The notes under the pieces were generated by a model, which saw only the letters and a list, made by a program, of their open reading frames with translations, searched no databases and was not told where the DNA came from. This document shows positions 25,195-33,362 of a stretch of DNA of 64,000 bases, piece by piece; position 1 is the first letter of the stretch; each line of letters begins with the position of its first letter. Both the position numbers and the translations under genes were made by a program. This DNA is from Microbacterium sp. EST19A (lineage in GTDB: Bacteria; Actinomycetota; Actinomycetes; Actinomycetales; Microbacteriaceae). Location: assembly GCF_019969685.1 (NCBI RefSeq), contig NZ_JAHXYZ010000001.1, forward strand, positions 248,001 through 312,000, given 5' to 3'.

Positions 25195-26063
25195 GCGGGG
25201 ATGCGGCGGAGCTTCGCCATCGGTGCGCGCTCGCTGTCGAACACCCGCTTGACGCCGTCGCCGAGCGCCTTCTCGATCACGCGGATGTCGCGCACGAGGT
25301 GCTCGAGACCGGTGGGCTCGAGGGAGGCCGCGTGGTCGGAGCCCCACATCGTGCGGTCGAGCGTGATGTGGCGCTCGACGGCGACGGCTCCGAGAGCGAC
25401 CGCGGCGAGGGAGATCTGCAGTCCGCGCTCGTGGCCGGAGTAGCCGACGGGCACACCGGCATAGCGGTCACGGAGAGTCGAGATGACCCGCAGGTTCGCC
25501 TCCTCCGGCTCCAGCGGGTACGTCGAGGTGGCGTGCATGAGCACCACACGGTCGGTGCCGAGCGTGTCGAGCGCGCGGTCGATCTGCTCGATGGTCGACA
25601 TCCCGGTGGAGAGGATGACGGGCTTGCCGGTCTCGCGCAGCGCGACCAGCAGCTCGGTGTCGGTGAGGCTCGCGGAGGCGACCTTGTGCGCCACCACGTT
25701 GAGCTCTTCGAGGAACGCGACGCTCGGCACGTCCCACGGCGAAGCGAACCAGTCGAGGCCGCGCATCGTGGCGTGGTCGCCGATCTCGATGTACTCGTCG
25801 CGCCCGAACTCGACGCGGCGGCGGTACTCGAGGTACGTCATGGTGCCCCACGGCGTCTCGCGCGGGACGTCGCGCATGTGCTCCGGCGTGGAGATCTCCG
25901 GCGTGCGCTTCTGGAACTTCACCGCGTCGGCGCCGGCACGGGCCGCGACGTCGATGAGACGCTTCGCGATGTCGACGTCGCCGTTGTGGTTCAAGCCGAT
26001 CTCTGCGATGACGTACGCGGGACGGCCCCCGCCGATCACCCGCGAACCGATGCTGACAGTCAT
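25191..26063 (-). CDS. NeuB-type nonulosonic (sialic) acid synthase, short form
   Basis: 290 residues forming a TIM-barrel synthase: AEIGLNHNGD at 20-29, VKFQKRTPE, then ASASLTDTELLVAL and GYSGHERG with metal- and substrate-binding residues. It condenses phosphoenolpyruvate with a six-carbon sugar to a nine-carbon alpha-keto acid. GGAGGAA precedes ATG 26063. The usual NeuB protein is about 345 residues and carries a C-terminal SAF (antifreeze-like) domain that reaches into the neighbouring active site; this one stops at the end of the barrel, so that domain is missing. It overlaps the DUF6716 gene (ATGA). Substrate (ManNAc, Man-6-P or other) is not settled by sequence. Confidence 0.9.
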   Translation of the reverse strand: MTVSIGSRVIGGGRPAYVIAEIGLNHNGDVDIAKRLIDVAARAGADAVKFQKRTPEISTPEHMRDVPRETPWGTMTYLEYRRRVEFGRDEYIEIGDHATMRGLDWFASPWDVPSVAFLEELNVVAHKVASASLTDTELLVALRETGKPVILSTGMSTIEQIDRALDTLGTDRVVLMHATSTYPLEPEEANLRVISTLRDRYAGVPVGYSGHERGLQISLAAVALGAVAVERHITLDRTMWGSDHAASLEPTGLEHLVRDIRVIEKALGDGVKRVFDSERAPMAKLRRIPA

Positions 26064-26158
26064 GATTCCTCCGGTCGTCGAACGGCCCTCGCGGGCCCTT
26101 CCCTCCTGAGTACGCGGCGGGGGTGAACACCGTGCGTCCGGAGGGTTACCGGGGTCGG

Positions 26159-27322
26159 TCAGCTCGACAACACCCGTTCGATCAGTTCGCGGACGGCGCC
26201 CTCGCCGCCGCGACGACGGAGCACGACACGCGCCTCCTCCAGGACCAGCGGATGGGCGTTCGCGACGGCGACCGGCCATCCGACGATCCGCATCGCGGGG
26301 AGGTCGTTGACGTCGTTGCCGAGGTAGGCGATGTCGGCGAGGGCCACACCGTTCTCACTCGCCCAGGCTCGCAGGGCCGTCTCCTTGTCGTCGATGCCGT
26401 GCAGCACCGGGACGCGCAGCTTGTCGGCCCGCGCGCGGACGACCGGGTTGACCTCGGTCGAGAGGATCAGCATCGGCACACCGGCCCGGCGGAGCAGGGA
26501 GACGCCCATGCCGTCCTCCCGGCTGACGCGCACGCGCTCCCCGCCGTCGGCGTCGACGATCGCGGTGTCGTCGGTGTGCACGCCGTCGAAGTCGGTCACG
26601 ATCGCGCGGACCGGGATCGCCTCGGGTGCTTCGTGCAGGACGGCGAGCGCACGGGCGATCCGGAGCTGCTGCTCGTCGTCGATCTCGATCGCGGTCCACT
26701 CCGGCACCTCCGCGATACGGGTGCGCCCGAAGAAGCGGTGCCGGCTCTCCCGGAAGCCGTCCGCACGGAACACGTAGAAGGCGCCCGTCTCGAGGTGGTG
26801 CGGCTCGCGGTCCTGCCGCCGAGGGCGGTGCGACGCATCGTGGTTGATCGCGACTGCCGCACCCTGGGCGTCGCGCCGCCATAGGAATCCGTAGGTCTCG
26901 TACGCCGAGAACACGCTGTCGGCGCGGTCGGCGCGCACCTCGTCGACCGCCGCGGCCAGGGTGTCGCTCGGGATGAACGGCGACGTCGCCTGCAGGAAGG
27001 CGACGACCTCGAACCGCTCGCCGTCGGCGTCGAGGGCGTCGAGCGCGTGCAGGATCGCGCTCTCGGAGGTGGCCGTGTCGCCGGAGATCTCGGCAGGACG
27101 ATGGACGATCCGCGCCCCCGCCGCCGCCGAGACCGCAGCGATCTCGTCGTCGTCGGTCGAGACCACGACGAGGTCGATGCCGGCGGCCGCTGCCGCTCGC
27201 ACGGCGCGGGCGACGAGGGGCACACCGCCGACGCGCTGCAGGTTCTTGCGCGGAACCCCCTTCGACCCGCCCCGCGCCGGGATGATCGCCACCGTCTTCG
27301 GAACCGTCGTCATCATCCTCAT
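26159..27322 (-). CDS. Fused CMP-nonulosonate cytidylyltransferase and HAD phosphatase
   Basis: 387 residues. Residues 8-230 are a NeuA-type cytidylyltransferase: AIIPARGGSKGVPRKNL, the CTP-binding start, and LQATSPFIP. Residues about 238-387 are a KdsC-like HAD phosphatase with nucleophile motif TDFDGVHTDD (Asp244, Asp246), LSTE, and YLGNDVNDLPAM. The phosphatase would remove the 9-phosphate from the NeuB product and the first domain would activate the free sugar as the CMP derivative, two consecutive steps in one chain. The start ATG overlaps the stop of the preceding glycosyltransferase gene (ATGA). A 95-bp gap with a GGCCC/GGGCC hairpin separates it from neuB. Confidence 0.9.
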   Translation of the reverse strand: MRMMTTVPKTVAIIPARGGSKGVPRKNLQRVGGVPLVARAVRAAAAAGIDLVVVSTDDDEIAAVSAAAGARIVHRPAEISGDTATSESAILHALDALDADGERFEVVAFLQATSPFIPSDTLAAAVDEVRADRADSVFSAYETYGFLWRRDAQGAAVAINHDASHRPRRQDREPHHLETGAFYVFRADGFRESRHRFFGRTRIAEVPEWTAIEIDDEQQLRIARALAVLHEAPEAIPVRAIVTDFDGVHTDDTAIVDADGGERVRVSREDGMGVSLLRRAGVPMLILSTEVNPVVRARADKLRVPVLHGIDDKETALRAWASENGVALADIAYLGNDVNDLPAMRIVGWPVAVANAHPLVLEEARVVLRRRGGEGAVRELIERVLSS

Positions 27323-28686
27323 CTTCCTCGTATCGCCCGCCACGCCCGCCCGGCACGTCGGCGCGCGCCGATGGCGGTGAGTCGCCACTCCTCCACCCTG
27401 CCCACTCCCCCGGCCGGGCGCAGCATCCTTCGCACAGCGCTCTCGGCAGGAGCACCCGGCAGTCGCAGCATCGACAGCCGCTCGGGCGTGAAGTACCGGT
27501 CGCGTTCGACGGGATCGAGTCCGGTCAGCAGCTCCTCGGCGCGCGGGCGCAGATGGCCGGCGATCTCCGGCTGCATCGCGTAGCCGACCGCGTCGACCAG
27601 GAGCTGGAGCCGGGCGGGATCCTGATACGGCGACCGGTCGCGCGTGAGGGCGTCGACGATGGTCGCGGGGATCCTGTTGCTGTTCTCGAACGGAGTCAGC
27701 ACGCGGAGTACCGTCTCGGTGCCGGCCGCGCCGATCTCCCTGCCGAAGAGCGTGCGCACGGTCGGGAGCGCGGTGGAGAATCCCGCGACGACCGCCACCG
27801 CGTCGAGCCGTTCTGCGAGCAGCTCGGCAGCGGGCCCCCCGCGGTGCTCGACGAACGCGATGCCCTGCGCCGCCGCCCGCGCGCGCACCGCGTCGGTGTG
27901 CAGCGGCGGAGCGGCCGGGTGCGGCTTGAACACGATCCGCTGCGGGGACCAGTCCGCGGCCCGGTCGATCATGTCCTTCTGGAGGGCGATCTCCTCGGCA
28001 GGACTCACCAGCCCGAGCGCCGACAGATACTGACCCAGCACGAGCACCGTCGCACCTTCCGGGTCGTCGTCGAGGGCCGGGTCACCGGCATCCGTCTCTC
28101 CGGCATCGGTCTCGCGCAGCGCGGCGGCGAAGGACTCCGGCGGCACCGGAACGATCTCGGCGTGCGGCGATCCGACGAGCGGACGCACACCGGGCACGAC
28201 GTCTGCATGCACCACGCGCCCGATGCGGGCGGCCACCGTGTGCGGAAGACTCACGCGCATCGGCGAATAGGTCATCAGGCCGTCGCCGATGAGGGTGATC
28301 CGCGCCTGTGGGAACAGCGACATCAGCGTGCGCGCCGGCGCCACCTGCGGGCTCTGCACGAAGAGCTCCAGGTCGTGGGGGTCCAGATGCCACGCGCGGG
28401 TCAGCAGTCGCTCGAGGATCGGGAGATCGCCGTCGGACGGCTCCCACGAGCTCGGATGCAGCGGCCCGAGGATCGCCTCGAGCTCCTCGACGCGATCGAA
28501 GCGCGAACGCAGCGACCGCAGCGCAGGATCGACCGCGATCCCGACGGTCGTCTCGGGAATCCGCGAGGAGGTGAACGGGACGAGCAGGCGGTCCGCGGGG
28601 GATGCGCCGTCGAGGAGACCGGCGTCGATCGCCGCGGCCGCCGTCGCGAGTCCGTAGGCGCTGTGCAGCGCGAAGAGCTGGGTCAT
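27319..28686 (-). CDS. Polysialyltransferase-like glycosyltransferase
   Basis: 455 residues from ATG 28686 (overlap with the upstream stop, ATGA). The pattern QLFALHSAYGLATAAAAIDAGLLDG at the start, then LIGDGLMTY and KPHPAAPP...GIAFVEHR and VAGFSTALPTVRTLFG, fits the alpha-2,8-polysialyltransferase family (GT52-like/Pfam PF07388 group), whose HP motif holds the catalytic His. It would use the CMP sugar produced by the neighbours to extend a surface glycan. The C-terminal ~70 residues are basic (RRRAGRAWRAIRGR) and may bind the membrane surface. Confidence 0.85.
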   Translation of the reverse strand: MTQLFALHSAYGLATAAAAIDAGLLDGASPADRLLVPFTSSRIPETTVGIAVDPALRSLRSRFDRVEELEAILGPLHPSSWEPSDGDLPILERLLTRAWHLDPHDLELFVQSPQVAPARTLMSLFPQARITLIGDGLMTYSPMRVSLPHTVAARIGRVVHADVVPGVRPLVGSPHAEIVPVPPESFAAALRETDAGETDAGDPALDDDPEGATVLVLGQYLSALGLVSPAEEIALQKDMIDRAADWSPQRIVFKPHPAAPPLHTDAVRARAAAQGIAFVEHRGGPAAELLAERLDAVAVVAGFSTALPTVRTLFGREIGAAGTETVLRVLTPFENSNRIPATIVDALTRDRSPYQDPARLQLLVDAVGYAMQPEIAGHLRPRAEELLTGLDPVERDRYFTPERLSMLRLPGAPAESAVRRMLRPAGGVGRVEEWRLTAIGARRRAGRAWRAIRGR

Positions 28687-29663
28687 GCGGCGCTCCCCGC
28701 CTCGCGGAGGATCCGCGCGAGCACGCGGCGTCGCGGACCGTCGAAGCGGTTCAGCACGGTGGAGACCTCGCGGTCGGGCAGCCGGCCCAGCATGTCCCGG
28801 ATGCCGGCGCGCATCTCGGCGCGAAGCCGCGGCCGCATCCGTCGTGCGCGCACGAGGTGGTGCGAGCTCAGGGCGAGCGCGGTCCACACGGCCTTCGCGC
28901 GGAAGCGGTCCGCCTCGCGATCGCCCTCCACGATGTCGAGCACCTGGTCCATGGCCGTCGCGAAGTCGAGCTGCCGTCGGTCCCGCACCTGTGTCAGCGA
29001 GGTCGCGACGCCGCGGCGGTAGAGCAGCGCCGGGGCGTCGACGACGGCGAACGACTCGGCCTCCAGGTGCAGCCGCCAGATCCACGGCCTGTCCTCCGCC
29101 GTGAACAGCCCCGAGGGGAAGGCGGCCAGGCCGCGGTCGATGATCCGGCGGTGGAAGATCCCGGCCCAGGCGTACGGGTAGTCGACCATCGTCGACTCGT
29201 GCTCGGGGAGGATCGCCTCCCGCGGCGACGCGACCTGCTCACGCCAGGGATGCGGCGCCCGGACGAGCGTGCGACGGCCCTCGGCGACCGTGACGTGGTC
29301 GGTGCGGAGGAAGTCGCAGTCGAGATCCGTGAGCCGCGATACCAGCACCTCGAGGCGCCGCGGCTGCATCCAGTCGTCGCCGTCGAGGAAGCAGAACGCG
29401 TCGCCCTCGACGAGCGCGAGGCCTTGGTTGCGCGCGCTGGCCAGGCCCCGCGGGCGCGGGTTGCGGATGACGTCGGCCCGTCCGAACCGGTCCGCATACT
29501 GCCGCATGAGCGCGCCCGTGTCGTCGCGGGAGCCGTCGTCGATCGCGACGAGCTGGAGCGCTGCCGGGTCGTCGAACTGGCGGGTGAGCGTCTCGAGCGT
29601 CGTCCCGATGTACTCGCCGGCGTCTTTGGCGGGCAGGATGACGGTGACGAGGGGTGTGCGCAC
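28683..29663 (-). CDS. GT2-family glycosyltransferase
   Basis: 326 residues. GT-A fold opening VTVILPAKDAGEYIGTTLETL, nucleotide-sugar site AIDDGSRDDT, acidic metal motif DGDDW, and a C-terminal region with DRPWIWRLHLEA. I take GTG 29663 as start because GGGAG lies four bases upstream; an in-frame ATG at 29693 would add ten residues but lacks a ribosome site. It is the first gene of the leftward nonulosonic-acid operon and overlaps the polysialyltransferase-like gene (ATGA). Probable role: builds or primes the acceptor glycan in the cytoplasm. Confidence 0.88.
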   Translation of the reverse strand: MRTPLVTVILPAKDAGEYIGTTLETLTRQFDDPAALQLVAIDDGSRDDTGALMRQYADRFGRADVIRNPRPRGLASARNQGLALVEGDAFCFLDGDDWMQPRRLEVLVSRLTDLDCDFLRTDHVTVAEGRRTLVRAPHPWREQVASPREAILPEHESTMVDYPYAWAGIFHRRIIDRGLAAFPSGLFTAEDRPWIWRLHLEAESFAVVDAPALLYRRGVATSLTQVRDRRQLDFATAMDQVLDIVEGDREADRFRAKAVWTALALSSHHLVRARRMRPRLRAEMRAGIRDMLGRLPDREVSTVLNRFDGPRRRVLARILREAGSAA

Positions 29664-29760
29664 GGATCTCCCGGGGTCGGCGATGACACGCATGGTCGCA
29701 GTCGTTCGTTGCCGGTCGAGGACGCGGAGGTGAACGCGGGGTGTCCTGCAGGGCGCGCGC

Positions 29761-30705
29761 ATGCCCGCCGGTTCGCGCCGCGGGCTGCGATCGGCGACGA
29801 TGGTCAGCATGCTCTGGCCCTTCGGATCGACCTGGCGCCCGGTGCGCCAGAAGCGCCGCGACACCGTGGATCTGCGATGGCTCAGCGCGCGGTCGTGGAC
29901 GCAGCGCTGGTATCCGCAGGGCATCGACCTCGGCCGCTGGCACGGGCGGCGCACCCTGGCCGTGAGCTGGTTCCGGCAGGACCGGGACCGCACGCATCTC
30001 GCTTCGCGCGTCGCCTTCGTCGATCTCGAGCGCTCCCGGCACCTCGACGTCCTGCTCGCGGTGGAGGGCGATGACGGGGAGCTCGCCCCCGCGCCGATCC
30101 ATGCCGGCGGACTCGCCTGGTTCGACGATCGGCTGTTCGTCGCGGCGACGGGGCAGGGCATCTGGGAGTTCGATCTCTCCGACATCCGCCGCGTGCGCGG
30201 CAGCCTCGCCCGACGTCTCGCGGGTGCACGCGGACGCGGCTGGCGTGCCACCGCGCAGGTCGCGGTGCGCACGCATGTGCATCCGGTCGATCTGCGGTGC
30301 TCCTACCTCGGCCGGGTGTTCGACGAGGCGGGCGAGCCGCTGCGTCGGGTCATGATCGGCGAATATCGCACCGACGAGCGCGGCCGGATCGGCGAGTTCT
30401 CCATCCCCGACGGCCCGGAGCAGGGCTTCGAGGAGCAGGACCGCTTCTCCCCCGGCATCCGCTCGATGCAGGGCGCGGTCCGCTGGGGCGATCGATACTT
30501 CGTCTCGCAGTCGGATCGGCTGCGTCCCGGCATCCTCTGGCGCGGCCGACGCGATGCGCTCGAACGCGACCCGGTCTCGCTGCCCGTCGGATGCGAGGAT
30601 CTCGCGCTCGACCTCGACGACGGACTGCTCTGGTCGCTCGGCGAGCACCCCTGGCGGCGCGTGGTGCGCGGCATCCCGCTGGACCGCCTCGGCATCGACG
30701 GCTGA
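29761..30705 (+). CDS. Hypothetical protein, possibly beta-propeller-like
   Basis: Up to 314 residues; the start is uncertain (ATG 29761, 29800 or 29809, none with a clear ribosome site). No signal peptide or membrane segment. Repeated short blocks such as HAGGLAWFDDRLFVAATGQGIWEFDLSDI, MQGAVRWGDRYFVSQSDRLRPGILW and CEDLALDLDDGLLWSLGEHPWRRVV recur about every 50-60 residues and look like blades of a propeller. It is divergent from the glycan operon (about 100 bp between starts). I do not recognise the family and assign no function. Confidence 0.75.
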   Translation: MPAGSRRGLRSATMVSMLWPFGSTWRPVRQKRRDTVDLRWLSARSWTQRWYPQGIDLGRWHGRRTLAVSWFRQDRDRTHLASRVAFVDLERSRHLDVLLAVEGDDGELAPAPIHAGGLAWFDDRLFVAATGQGIWEFDLSDIRRVRGSLARRLAGARGRGWRATAQVAVRTHVHPVDLRCSYLGRVFDEAGEPLRRVMIGEYRTDERGRIGEFSIPDGPEQGFEEQDRFSPGIRSMQGAVRWGDRYFVSQSDRLRPGILWRGRRDALERDPVSLPVGCEDLALDLDDGLLWSLGEHPWRRVVRGIPLDRLGIDG

Positions 30706-30746
30706 GCGGTCGGAGAGCTCATAGCCCGCGAACGTAGACTGGTCCG

Positions 30747-31049
30747 GTGAAGAAGCCCGCGCCTTTCCTCGTCTATACCGTGCTGCGGCTGCTGGCATTC
30801 CTCGTGCCGCTCGGGATCCTCTGGCTGTTCCCGATCTTCCGGGAGTTCTGGTGGCTCGCCGCGATCTTCGCCGCGCTCATCGGCGTGAGCATCTCGATGC
30901 TCTTCCTGCGCTCACCGCTGACCGACGCATCGGCACGCCTGCTCGAGCGTCGCGAGAGCCGCACCTCCGGCGGCCAGGCCGACGCGGATGTGGAAGACGA
31001 CGCGATCGACGGCGTGAACCGCGCTGCGGACGGCGACGCCAAGGCCTGA
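30747..31049 (+). CDS. DUF4229 small membrane protein
   Basis: 100 residues from GTG 30747. Two membrane helices (about 8-27 and 34-52) and an acidic C-terminal tail, the standard layout of DUF4229 proteins of actinobacteria, whose role is unknown. TAGACT at 30735-30740, six bases before the start, with no Shine-Dalgarno, suggests leaderless expression. Related genes are often found near menaquinone genes; here menA lies about 3 kb downstream, with unrelated genes between. Confidence 0.85.
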   Translation: MKKPAPFLVYTVLRLLAFLVPLGILWLFPIFREFWWLAAIFAALIGVSISMLFLRSPLTDASARLLERRESRTSGGQADADVEDDAIDGVNRAADGDAKA

Positions 31050-31070
31050 CCCCCGGCGCCGCCGAGGCAC

Positions 31071-31532
31071 TCAGACCTCGAGCCTCATGTCGATGGCATT
31101 GCCGTGGTCGGGGTCGCCTCCGCGCACCAGCAGGTGTCGGTGCTGCACGCGCGCCGCGTAGACCACCAGCGATCCGTGCGGCTGCAGGTCATCGGCCTCG
31201 AGCTGCTTGTGCGCGGGAAGCCGCACGTTGAGCGCCTGCAGCGCCGCCGTGATCCCGTCGTCGGGAAGCCTCGACGCCTCCGCCTCGACGTAGGCGGCGT
31301 CGGCCCCGCCGACCGGCACCGTGGAATCGAAGACCGTGACGGCCACGTCGGCCCGGCTCTCGATGTTGCGGGAGTGTCTCGCGTCCGGGGAGGAGACCCA
31401 GCAGATCCGGTCGGCACCGAGAGGCGCGAAGAAGACGGGCGTCGCCCACGGCTTCCCCGCCCGGTCCGCGGTGGCGATCACGCCGTAGCGGTTCACGTCG
31501 AGAAGATGATCGAAGGTGGAGCGGTCGGCCAT
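31071..31532 (-). CDS. Pyridoxamine 5'-phosphate oxidase-family protein
   Basis: 153 residues with the split-barrel flavin/F420-binding pattern: FDHLLDVNRYGVIATADRAGKPWATPVFF near the start, then ICWVSSPDARHSRNIESRADVAVTVFD. The size fits small PNPOx-like or F420-dependent enzymes rather than true PdxH. Convergent with DUF4229 (21 bp). Immediately upstream lies a decayed reductase fragment. Substrate cannot be predicted. Confidence 0.88.
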   Translation of the reverse strand: MADRSTFDHLLDVNRYGVIATADRAGKPWATPVFFAPLGADRICWVSSPDARHSRNIESRADVAVTVFDSTVPVGGADAAYVEAEASRLPDDGITAALQALNVRLPAHKQLEADDLQPHGSLVVYAARVQHRHLLVRGGDPDHGNAIDMRLEV

Positions 31533-31573
31533 GATGCGTCTCTCTCGATTCTCTCGGGGTCGGACAGGGCGGG

Positions 31574-31795
31574 TCAGTTCTTGCGGACGGGGTACCGCAG
31601 GTGGAGCACCCGCTCGCCCCGGATGACCTCATCGGGGTCTTCGAGCAGTCGCGGGGCATCCCCCGAACACCACCGGAACGATATCGATGGCGACGTGGTC
31701 GATCAACCCCAGGGCGAACGCCTGACCGCCGATGTCGCCGGCGGTCACCCCGATCTCGCCTCCGTCCGCCAGCTCGTGGGCGCGAGACGCGCTCA
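31574..31795 (-). pseudogene. Remnant of a RibD/dihydrofolate-reductase-family gene
   Basis: The leftward strand encodes HELADGGEIGVTAGDIGG and GQAFALGLIDHVAIDIVPVV in one frame and LLEDPDEVIRGERVLHLRYP in another, just before a stop at 31576. Together they match the C-terminus of RibD-C/DHFR-family proteins (typically VTAGDVGGQALALGLVDEV...VVFGSG...LLEDP.VI.G.RVLHLRY). Only about the last 70 residues remain, with one frameshift and a small deletion, and the 5' side runs into the MFS exporter gene. No start codon or promoter belongs to it. Confidence 0.75.
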
Positions 31796-33286
31796 GTGCG
31801 CCGCGTGCTCGGCGGCGACGGGAGGCGTGCGGACGAACAGTGCCAGCACGACCACGCCGAGCGACAGCACGGCTCCGGCGAGGAATGCGAGGTGCGCGCC
31901 GGCGGCCGCGGCTGCCTGCGACGGCAGCTCAGGGTCGGCGCTGCCCGTGGAGACGACGCCCGTCGTGTAGAGCGCGACGAAGATCGCCGTGCCCGCCGCT
32001 CCTGCGACCTGCTGCAGCGTGGCGATGGTGGCGCTGCCGTGCGAGTACAGGTGCGGCGCCAGCGACCCGAGCGACGCGCTGAACGCCGGTGTGAACAGGA
32101 AGGCGAGCGACAGCATCAGGGCGATGTGCGCGCCGAGCAGCACGAGCCACGAGGAGCCCTCACCGAGACCGAACGCGAGCGTCGAGAGGGATGCCGCGAG
32201 GCCGATGGACCCCGGGATGACGAGCGGACGCGGACCGAAGCGGTCGTACAGGCGTCCGACGCTCGGGCCGGCGAGCCCCATCAGCAGACCGCCCGGCAGA
32301 AGGATCGCGCCGACCCACAGCGGGTCGAGGCCGAGTGCGTAGCGGGCGAACTGGGGCAGCACGATGAAGGCGCCGAACAGCGACACCATCGCGGCCGTCA
32401 TCATGGCGGCCGACACCGCGAAGTCGCGCGACCGGAAGGTGCGCAGGTCGAGGAGTGCCGAGTCGGTGCGCTGGAGCACGATCTGCCGCCATCCGAAGAC
32501 TCCGAGCGTGGCGATGCCGATGACGATCGGAATCCACGGCGCGACGGCCGCTCCTCCCACGGCTGCGGCACCGATCTGGCTGAGCCCGAACACGACGGCG
32601 GAGAAGGCGAGTGCCGCCAGCACGACGGATGCCACGTCGAGGGGCACGTTCCGGGTCTCGGAGACGTCGGGCACCCGGCGGATGCCGATCACGAGCATCG
32701 TCACACCGATCGGCAGCATCACCCAGAACAGTCCCTGCCAGGGCAGCACCTGGATGAGGGCGCCCGACACGACCGGACCGATGGCCGGCGCCACCGACAT
32801 GACGATGGAGACCTGGCCCATCACCCGGCCGCGCTCACCGGAGGGGACCAGGGTCATCACCGTGGTCATCATCAGCGGCATCATGATGGCCGTGCCGACG
32901 GCCTGGATGACCCGGCCGGCCACGAGCATCTCGAAGGCGGGCGACAGGGCGGCGACGAGCGTGCCGGCGACGAAGCTCGACATGGCCAACGTGAAGACGG
33001 TGCGGGTGCGGAGGCGCTGCATCAGCCATCCGGTGGTCGGGATGACCACGGCCATGGTGAGCGCGAAGGCCGTCGTCAGCCATTGCCCCTTGGTCGCGTC
33101 GATGTGCAGGGATTCCTGGATGCGGGGCAGCGCGACGGCCATCATCGTCTCGTTCAGGAACACGACGAACACGGCCGCGAGCAGCAGGCCCAGGGTGGTG
33201 CGGTTGCGAGCACTGAGGCCCTGTTCGGTGGGGGCAGTGACGTCGGTGCCTGCGTCGGTGCCCGCGAGGGCGATGGTGTCGGTCAT
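31793..33286 (-). CDS. DHA2-type MFS multidrug exporter
   Basis: 497 residues with fourteen predicted membrane helices, the motif LNETMMAVALPRIQESL in helix 1, GWLMQRLRTRTVF (motif A region) and GRVIQAVGTAIMMPLMMT (helix 4), and GPVVSGALIQVLPWQGLFWVMLPIG (motif C and following). This is the EmrB/QacA subfamily of proton-driven drug exporters. AAGGAGAAGG lies before the ATG. Divergent from an HxlR-type regulator with a palindromic operator in the 76-bp spacer, so expression is probably induced by its own substrate. Confidence 0.94.
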   Translation of the reverse strand: MTDTIALAGTDAGTDVTAPTEQGLSARNRTTLGLLLAAVFVVFLNETMMAVALPRIQESLHIDATKGQWLTTAFALTMAVVIPTTGWLMQRLRTRTVFTLAMSSFVAGTLVAALSPAFEMLVAGRVIQAVGTAIMMPLMMTTVMTLVPSGERGRVMGQVSIVMSVAPAIGPVVSGALIQVLPWQGLFWVMLPIGVTMLVIGIRRVPDVSETRNVPLDVASVVLAALAFSAVVFGLSQIGAAAVGGAAVAPWIPIVIGIATLGVFGWRQIVLQRTDSALLDLRTFRSRDFAVSAAMMTAAMVSLFGAFIVLPQFARYALGLDPLWVGAILLPGGLLMGLAGPSVGRLYDRFGPRPLVIPGSIGLAASLSTLAFGLGEGSSWLVLLGAHIALMLSLAFLFTPAFSASLGSLAPHLYSHGSATIATLQQVAGAAGTAIFVALYTTGVVSTGSADPELPSQAAAAAGAHLAFLAGAVLSLGVVVLALFVRTPPVAAEHAAH

Positions 33287-33325
33287 TTCCTTCTCCTCGG
33301 TTGGTTACTGCAAAAACTAAAGCAC

Positions 33326-33342
33326 ACTGCAATTAATGCAGT
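33326..33342. promoter_or_regulatory. HxlR-type operator
   Basis: ACTGCA-ATTAA-TGCAGT, a perfect 6-bp inverted repeat in the spacer between the MFS and HxlR genes, with another ACTGCA half-site at 33307-33312. It lies just upstream of the regulator's -10 (TAGAGT, 33350-33355), so it should control both directions. Confidence 0.7.
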
Positions 33343-33362
33343 CAAGTGCTAGAGTGAGAAAC

